From NCBI GenBank assembly GCA_016718655.1, contig JADKCV010000024.1, positions 1 to 57,632 on the forward strand: 57,632 bases of DNA, in the 5' to 3' direction. Source of the stretch: Flavobacteriales bacterium. Its GTDB lineage: Bacteria; Bacteroidota; Bacteroidia; Flavobacteriales_F; PHOS-HE28. A program made the position numbers and the translations under genes. This document shows, piece after piece, positions 53,658 through 57,632 of this stretch (position 1 is its first letter; every line of letters begins with the position of its first letter). Under the pieces are notes generated by a model. It saw nothing but the letters and a program-made list of their open reading frames with translations, searched no databases and was not told the DNA's origin.

Positions 53658-56600
53658 TCAGCACATCGTTCGTGGTGCAGGTTGCCGTCGTTGCAGCCCG
53701 ACCGGCCTCGCCACGTTCGGGCAGTTGTCCTGGGCGTTGCAGACGCCGTCACCATCGCTGTCAGGGCTGGTCGTGCCAGCGCACTGGCAGCTCGGGTTCA
53801 GCACATCGTTCGTGGTGCAGGGGTTGCCGTCGTTGCAGCTCGATCCGATCTGGCCCGCACCGTTGGGGCAGTTGTCCTGCGCGTTGCAGACGCCATCGCC
53901 ATCGCTGTCAGGGCTGGTCGTGCCTACGCACTGGCAGCTCGCGTTCAGCACATCGTTCGTGGTGCAGGGGTTGCCATCGTTGCAGCTCGATCCGATCTGG
54001 CCCGCCACGTTCGGGCAGTTGTCCTGCGCGTTGCAGACGCCATCGCCATCGCTGTCAGGGCTGGTCGTGCCCACGCACTGGCAGCTCGCGTTCAGCACAT
54101 CGTTCGTGGTGCAGGGGTTGCCGTCGTTGCAGCTCGATCCGATCTGGCCTGCAACGTTCGGGCAGTTGTCCTGCGCGTTGCAGACGCCGTCACCATCGCT
54201 GTCAGGGCTGGTCGTGCCCAAGCACTGGCAGCTCGCGTTCAGCACATCGTTCGTGGTGCACGCGTTGCCGTCGTTGCAGCTGGATCCGATCTGGCCTGCC
54301 ACGTTCGGGCAGTTGTCCTGCGCGTTGCAGATGCCGTCCCCATCGCTGTCAGGGCTGGTCGTGCCTGCGCACTGGCAGCTGGCGTTCAGCACATCGTTCG
54401 TGGTGCAGGGGTTGCCGTCGTTGCAGCTCGATCCGATCTGGCCCGACACGTTGGGGCAGTTGTCCTGGGCATTGCAGACGCCGTCACCATCGCTGTCAGG
54501 GCTGGTCGTGCCCACACACTGGCAGCCCGCGTTCAGCACATCGTTCGTGGTGCAGGGGTTGCCGTCGTTGCAGCTCGATCCGATCTGGCCCGCCACGTTG
54601 GGGCAGTTGTCCTGGGCATTGCAGACGCCATCGCCATCGCTGTCAGGGCTGGTCGTGCCTACGCACTGGCAACTCGCGTTAAGCACATCGTTCGTGGTGC
54701 AGGGGTTGCCGTCGTTGCAGCTGGATCCGATCTGACCTGCTGCGTTCGGACAGTTGTCCTGCGCGTTGCAGATGCCGTCCCCATCGCTATCCGGACTGGT
54801 CGTGCCTGCGCACTGGCAGCTCGCGTTCAGCACATCGTTCGTGGTGCATGGGTTGCCGTCGTTGCAGCTGGATCCGATCTGGCCCGCCACGTTGGGGCAG
54901 TTGTCCTGCGCGTTGCAGACGCCGTCACCATCGCTGTCAGGGCTCACCGTGCCCACGCACTGGCAGCTCGCGTTCCACGTATCGTTCACCGTACAGGCGT
55001 TGCCATCGTTGCATCCTGTTCCTGGCATAGCAGGTCCTCCGGTCACCCCTGCACAATCAGGTGCAGGTGTTCCAGAAGCCACGGCCATCGCACCCAGAGA
55101 GAGGTTCTGGTACCGACCACTGTGGCTGACCTGGTTCTTCACCGCCCGTACCATGAACTCACGTCCGGCGATGAACGGAATGGCCGGATTCAAATAGGAT
55201 GCCTCGACGATCGGTGTCGCTGTAAGCCTGCTCGGGGCTTGCGTCGCAGGATCGATCATGTACACATGGTATCCATCCACCGCATCGGGAGAAGCCGTCC
55301 AGCTGAACGATGCCACGCCACCCGCATTCGCGATAGCGAGGTTGGAAGGCGGTGTGATCATGTACATACGCAGGCTGGGATCGCCCATCAGGGCCAAGTG
55401 GGTCTTGCCCATCGTGCCTTGCCAACCCTCTGTTTGGGGCACGTAGAGGCCCGCATTGTTCATCGAGGTCAGGGTACTCGCACCGATCGGCTCCCCCATA
55501 CCCATATGGTGGAAATACCATGCAGGGATCGCAGCCCAACAATTCGTCAAGGCTTGTCCGCTGGCCAATGGTGCGCGCAGGAAGTTGTTCTTGTTGTCCC
55601 AATCTCCGAAGTAGCTACCGAAAGCCATGTTGAACACACCACCCATGCTCACCGTTGCGGCGTAGTCCTGTGTTGTCGCCACATTGTTCGCACCATTGAA
55701 CGTGAGCACACTTCCTTCGTACCACTGGGAACCGCCACCGGAGGAATAGGTCCAGAGGTAGCTCTGCCCGTTCACATAGGTGTGGAACGCACTGCCATAA
55801 GGATACGCCTCGGTGATGTTCGAAGAACCCACCAAGGGTGCGATGTTGCGCCATCCGCTTCCCGCCAATGGATTGCTCACCCATTGAAGGTTGTCGAAGA
55901 CGATACCCCGGACCTGCGGGGCCCACGCCTTCAACTTGAACTGATGCACCTTGTTCAGGTAGGCGCTCATGAGTTGTGCCTCGCTCTGTCCGAATGCAGG
56001 CATGTCGTACATGTCCACACGACCCACCTGCAGTTCAAGTGCCGATGGAAAGCTGCTGTGGTCGAACTTCCCATCCCCGGGGATGTTCCGGTTCTCCACA
56101 CGCTGTGCACTACTGCTGTTGACGCTGTTGTCCGTCCATGTGCCATTGACATCCCCATAGTACCCGTCACATGGCCATGCTCCGGTGTGTTCACCATGCC
56201 CATCAGGGCTGATGTTCCCGGAGTACGGCACAGGCACGTGGCCGATGATGTAGACCGCTTTCACATTGGTGGGATCACTGTTGTAGTGGTTGATGACCAC
56301 GTTGCGTACAGCGGTGACCGCAGCCGTGCGGCTCACATCGGAACGCAGCACCACCCAACCATCGGCACGCAGGTCCGCAGCGAGTTGCTGCAATTCCGGG
56401 GACAGCGGCCCTGCCAACTGATCATCGACAAGGAGCACCATCTTCCCCCGGTAGTCCTCCAAGGGAATGTTCACGCCGGTACTGATGTAGCCATTGCCGG
56501 TGCCGCTGGATGCGCTCCGCACGACCCGGTATTCATATCCCACACCGGTAGAAATGGTATTATCCGTGTAGGATGTTGCCGTTCCGGCTGGTGTGGCAAG

Positions 56601-56807
56601 CGCCGTTCCCCAACTGGTGGCGGACCGCAGCTTCCGATAGATGGTGAACGAATTGGTGTTCGGATGCGACGCCCATGACAGGGTGATCGCGGGGGGCGAT
56701 ACCTGGACAGTGGCGGTCAGTTGGACCGTGGCGGTCAGGGAAACGCTCTGTGCGCTCACAAGGAGCCCCAGTGCCGTTCCCGCTAGGAGCAGGACGTATC
56801 GCAACAT
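53658..56807 (-). CDS. N-terminal piece: fibronectin-III, C25/caspase-like domain, Cys/TSP3 repeats
   Basis: This is the longest intact piece, about 1049 residues from the ATG at 56807 (signal peptide LRYVLLLAGTALGLLVSAQ; the open frame to 56957 adds nothing plausible). A fibronectin-III-like domain (ITLSWASHPNTNSFTIYRKL) comes first. The next 350 residues have a Rossmann-like VLLVDDQLAGPLSPELQQL, VKAVYIIGHVPVPYSGN, DGHGEHTGAWPCDGYYGD and LELQVGRVDMYDMPAF, which resembles the caspase-like fold of C25 peptidases. The segment where C25 enzymes have the catalytic Cys reads VFNMAFGSYFGDWD here, so activity is doubtful. A second fibronectin-like domain and nine clear copies of the 49-residue repeat follow. 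The frame is lost after VARPVG. Confidence 0.8.
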   Translation of the reverse strand: MLRYVLLLAGTALGLLVSAQSVSLTATVQLTATVQVSPPAITLSWASHPNTNSFTIYRKLRSATSWGTALATPAGTATSYTDNTISTGVGYEYRVVRSASSGTGNGYISTGVNIPLEDYRGKMVLLVDDQLAGPLSPELQQLAADLRADGWVVLRSDVSRTAAVTAVRNVVINHYNSDPTNVKAVYIIGHVPVPYSGNISPDGHGEHTGAWPCDGYYGDVNGTWTDNSVNSSSAQRVENRNIPGDGKFDHSSFPSALELQVGRVDMYDMPAFGQSEAQLMSAYLNKVHQFKLKAWAPQVRGIVFDNLQWVSNPLAGSGWRNIAPLVGSSNITEAYPYGSAFHTYVNGQSYLWTYSSGGGSQWYEGSVLTFNGANNVATTQDYAATVSMGGVFNMAFGSYFGDWDNKNNFLRAPLASGQALTNCWAAIPAWYFHHMGMGEPIGASTLTSMNNAGLYVPQTEGWQGTMGKTHLALMGDPSLRMYMITPPSNLAIANAGGVASFSWTASPDAVDGYHVYMIDPATQAPSRLTATPIVEASYLNPAIPFIAGREFMVRAVKNQVSHSGRYQNLSLGAMAVASGTPAPDCAGVTGGPAMPGTGCNDGNACTVNDTWNASCQCVGTVSPDSDGDGVCNAQDNCPNVAGQIGSSCNDGNPCTTNDVLNASCQCAGTTSPDSDGDGICNAQDNCPNAAGQIGSSCNDGNPCTTNDVLNASCQCVGTTSPDSDGDGVCNAQDNCPNVAGQIGSSCNDGNPCTTNDVLNAGCQCVGTTSPDSDGDGVCNAQDNCPNVSGQIGSSCNDGNPCTTNDVLNASCQCAGTTSPDSDGDGICNAQDNCPNVAGQIGSSCNDGNACTTNDVLNASCQCLGTTSPDSDGDGVCNAQDNCPNVAGQIGSSCNDGNPCTTNDVLNASCQCVGTTSPDSDGDGVCNAQDNCPNVAGQIGSSCNDGNPCTTNDVLNASCQCVGTTSPDSDGDGVCNAQDNCPNGAGQIGSSCNDGNPCTTNDVLNPSCQCAGTTSPDSDGDGVCNAQDNCPNVARPVGLQRRQPAPRTMC
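53680..55023 (-). repeat. Tandem coding array of 147-bp units (nine clear, one degenerate)
   Basis: The period is 147 bp (for example 53821 and 53968). Each unit encodes 49 residues: a SSCNDGNPCTTNDVLNASC half with four Cys and a SPDSDGDGVCNAQDNCPN half of thrombospondin type 3 kind with two Cys. The first half is related to the 40-residue units of the neighbouring array. Confidence 0.85.
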
Positions 56808-57019
56808 GGCAGGTTCGATAGGTTGGATGTCGACCCGCCCTTGACCATCCCTTTGCCGTCGGCAGCGAGGAGCACATGGCAGTGTGCACTTCACCAGGAA
56901 TGACCATGACCGGGTCGGGCCCTTATACCCATCGACCCGCACCGGGGTTACATCCATACGCGGTGCCGCCCACCGAAACGGATGCGGTCACACAGAAATG
57001 CCCGAAGGATGATCGCTCT

Positions 57020-57632
57020 TTACAACCGGACCACCCGGCCCTTGCCGAGGAGTTCCCCATCGCGCGCTTCCACCATCAGGAAGTAGGTTCCTGCGGGAAG
57101 TTGATGCAAGTCGATGACCGGGCGATAGGTCAGCCGTAACACCAAGGCACCGACGGCATCATGGATGAGTATGCCATGGGCCCGTTCGTCGATACCGGTC
57201 AAGCGCAGCGACCCTGTCGTAGGGTTCGGCTGCAGGACCAGATCAGGTGTGCTGTGCAACTCCGGTATTCCGATCCCATCACACGCATCGCCAACTCCAT
57301 TGCCATCCGTATCGTCCTGGGTCGGGTTGTTCACCCAAGGACAATTGTCACACGGGTCGCCCACGCCATCCAGATCGAGATCACCTTGCTGAGGATCAAA
57401 CACCGTCACACAAAGGTCCACGCAATCCAGAACGTCGTCCTCATCCTGGTCGGGGTTCGGCGCGATGCCCGTGGTGCCACCCGCGCACACGCCACACCCG
57501 TCCACGAAGGCGATCCCGTTGATCACCCCAGCACAGTCCACCGGCTGGCCCACGCATGTGCAGTTGGCGGTCCATGTATCGTTGGCAGTGAGCGGGTCCC
57601 CGTCATCGCAAGGTGTACCGGGCAATGCCAGG
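57020..57632 (-). CDS. C-terminal part of a second Cys-rich T9SS protein (runs off the right edge)
   Basis: The frame is open to the window end, so the gene begins outside. The visible 203 residues have one 40-residue-type unit (ALPGTPCDDGDPLTANDTW, CTCVG), a CAGVINGIAFVDGCGVC unit, thrombospondin-3-like motifs (DQDEDDVLDCVDLC, DLDLDGVGDPCDNC, DTDGNGVGDAC) and a type A sorting domain (LVLQPNPTTGSL, end GRVVRL). The order is the same as in the C-terminus of the gene at 48241-56807, so the two are tandem paralogues. The 212 bases between them hold no gene I can support. Confidence 0.85.
   Translation of the reverse strand, partial: LALPGTPCDDGDPLTANDTWTANCTCVGQPVDCAGVINGIAFVDGCGVCAGGTTGIAPNPDQDEDDVLDCVDLCVTVFDPQQGDLDLDGVGDPCDNCPWVNNPTQDDTDGNGVGDACDGIGIPELHSTPDLVLQPNPTTGSLRLTGIDERAHGILIHDAVGALVLRLTYRPVIDLHQLPAGTYFLMVEARDGELLGKGRVVRL

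Larger units (their letters stand above)
48241..56807 (-). pseudogene. Giant Cys-rich repeat protein, T9SS cargo, frameshifted in the repeat array
   Basis: One gene of about 2850 codons, readable in pieces: 56807-53658, then short pieces to 53217, 53329-52865, 52855-52082, 52131-51166, 51530-50091 and 50238-48241. Order: signal peptide, fibronectin-III-like domain, C25/caspase-like domain, about ten 49-residue Cys/thrombospondin-3-like units, about 38 Cys-rich 40-residue units, two more thrombospondin-3-like motifs, T9SS type A sorting domain. At least five frame changes lie in the repeat array, for example an extra A near 51459, an extra base near 52092 and a 7-base loss near 50117; other units (51300-51350, 51830-51885) are garbled but stay in frame. 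Array collapse or consensus error is as likely as true decay. Confidence 0.75.

Noticed and set aside
48960..55023. Regular direct repeats that could be taken for a CRISPR array
   Set aside because: Periods are 120/240 and 147 bp with no short repeat-spacer alternation, and the repeats are coding on the minus strand with a fixed Cys pattern.
53682..56678. Plus-strand open frame of almost 1000 codons
   Set aside because: It is the antisense shadow of the minus-strand giant gene; its sequence is repeats of Ala/Val/Arg words without domains, while the minus strand has a signal peptide, fibronectin and Cys repeats.
1..57632. tRNA or rRNA genes, riboswitches, insertion sequences, attachment sites and replication origin
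   Set aside because: None could be recognised by eye; this is a limit of manual reading, especially for small RNAs and riboswitches.

Overview
The window looks like a chromosomal segment of a high-GC member of the Bacteroidota, most likely Flavobacteriales-like (inference from gene content, no database search). The signs are many proteins carrying type IX secretion system (T9SS) C-terminal sorting domains, a ubiE-porT pair, a TamL-type lipoprotein Omp85, an sigma factor beginning MRQLKITKQVTN, and -7 promoter elements of the form TAnnTTTG/TTCG. No tRNA, rRNA, insertion sequence, phage or CRISPR array was seen.

Layout. 1-1.5 kb: the tail of an unknown gene, a terminator and a PLP aminotransferase. 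1.5-12.9 kb: three large paralogous T9SS cargo proteins in a row. The first two are each preceded by a small secreted protein with a predicted ferredoxin-like fold. The second cargo gene and its small partner carry single-base frameshifts. 13-25 kb: housekeeping and envelope genes (meaB, aspartate aminotransferase, a broken heptose-7-phosphate kinase, ubiE, porT, an FAD dehydrogenase, a SpoU-type RNA methyltransferase, tamL, class I aldolase, accD). 26-27.3 kb: an AT-richer interval holding frame-scrambled remnants of three genes. 27.3-37.6 kb: a lipoprotein, rpsO-pnp, rpoD, rpe, an M43 metalloprotease with GEVED domains, an outer-membrane beta-barrel, purK-purE and a PPC/DUF296 protein. 37.6-43.4 kb: an L,D-transpeptidase-like lipoprotein, a TonB-dependent receptor with a small His/Cys-rich partner, a BNR-like T9SS protein and pfkA.

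43.4-57.6 kb is dominated by repeat proteins. One is a 1584-residue T9SS protein with fourteen 80-residue repeats, a PKD-like domain and a type B sorting domain. Convergent to it is an 8.6-kb gene encoding a fibronectin-III domain, a C25/caspase-like region, about ten 49-residue Cys/thrombospondin-3-like repeats, roughly 38 Cys-rich 40-residue repeats and a type A sorting domain. That array is broken by several frameshifts. The C-terminus of a paralogue runs off the right edge.

Common theme: the accessory content is secreted, disulfide-rich, calcium-binding-like and repeat-rich surface or matrix protein, exported by the T9SS, of which PorT is encoded here. Two cross-cutting observations stand out. 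Several genes have a -7 element only 4-11 bp before the start codon, which implies leaderless or near-leaderless mRNAs. Small indels are concentrated in a few intervals, and these may be consensus errors rather than true decay.
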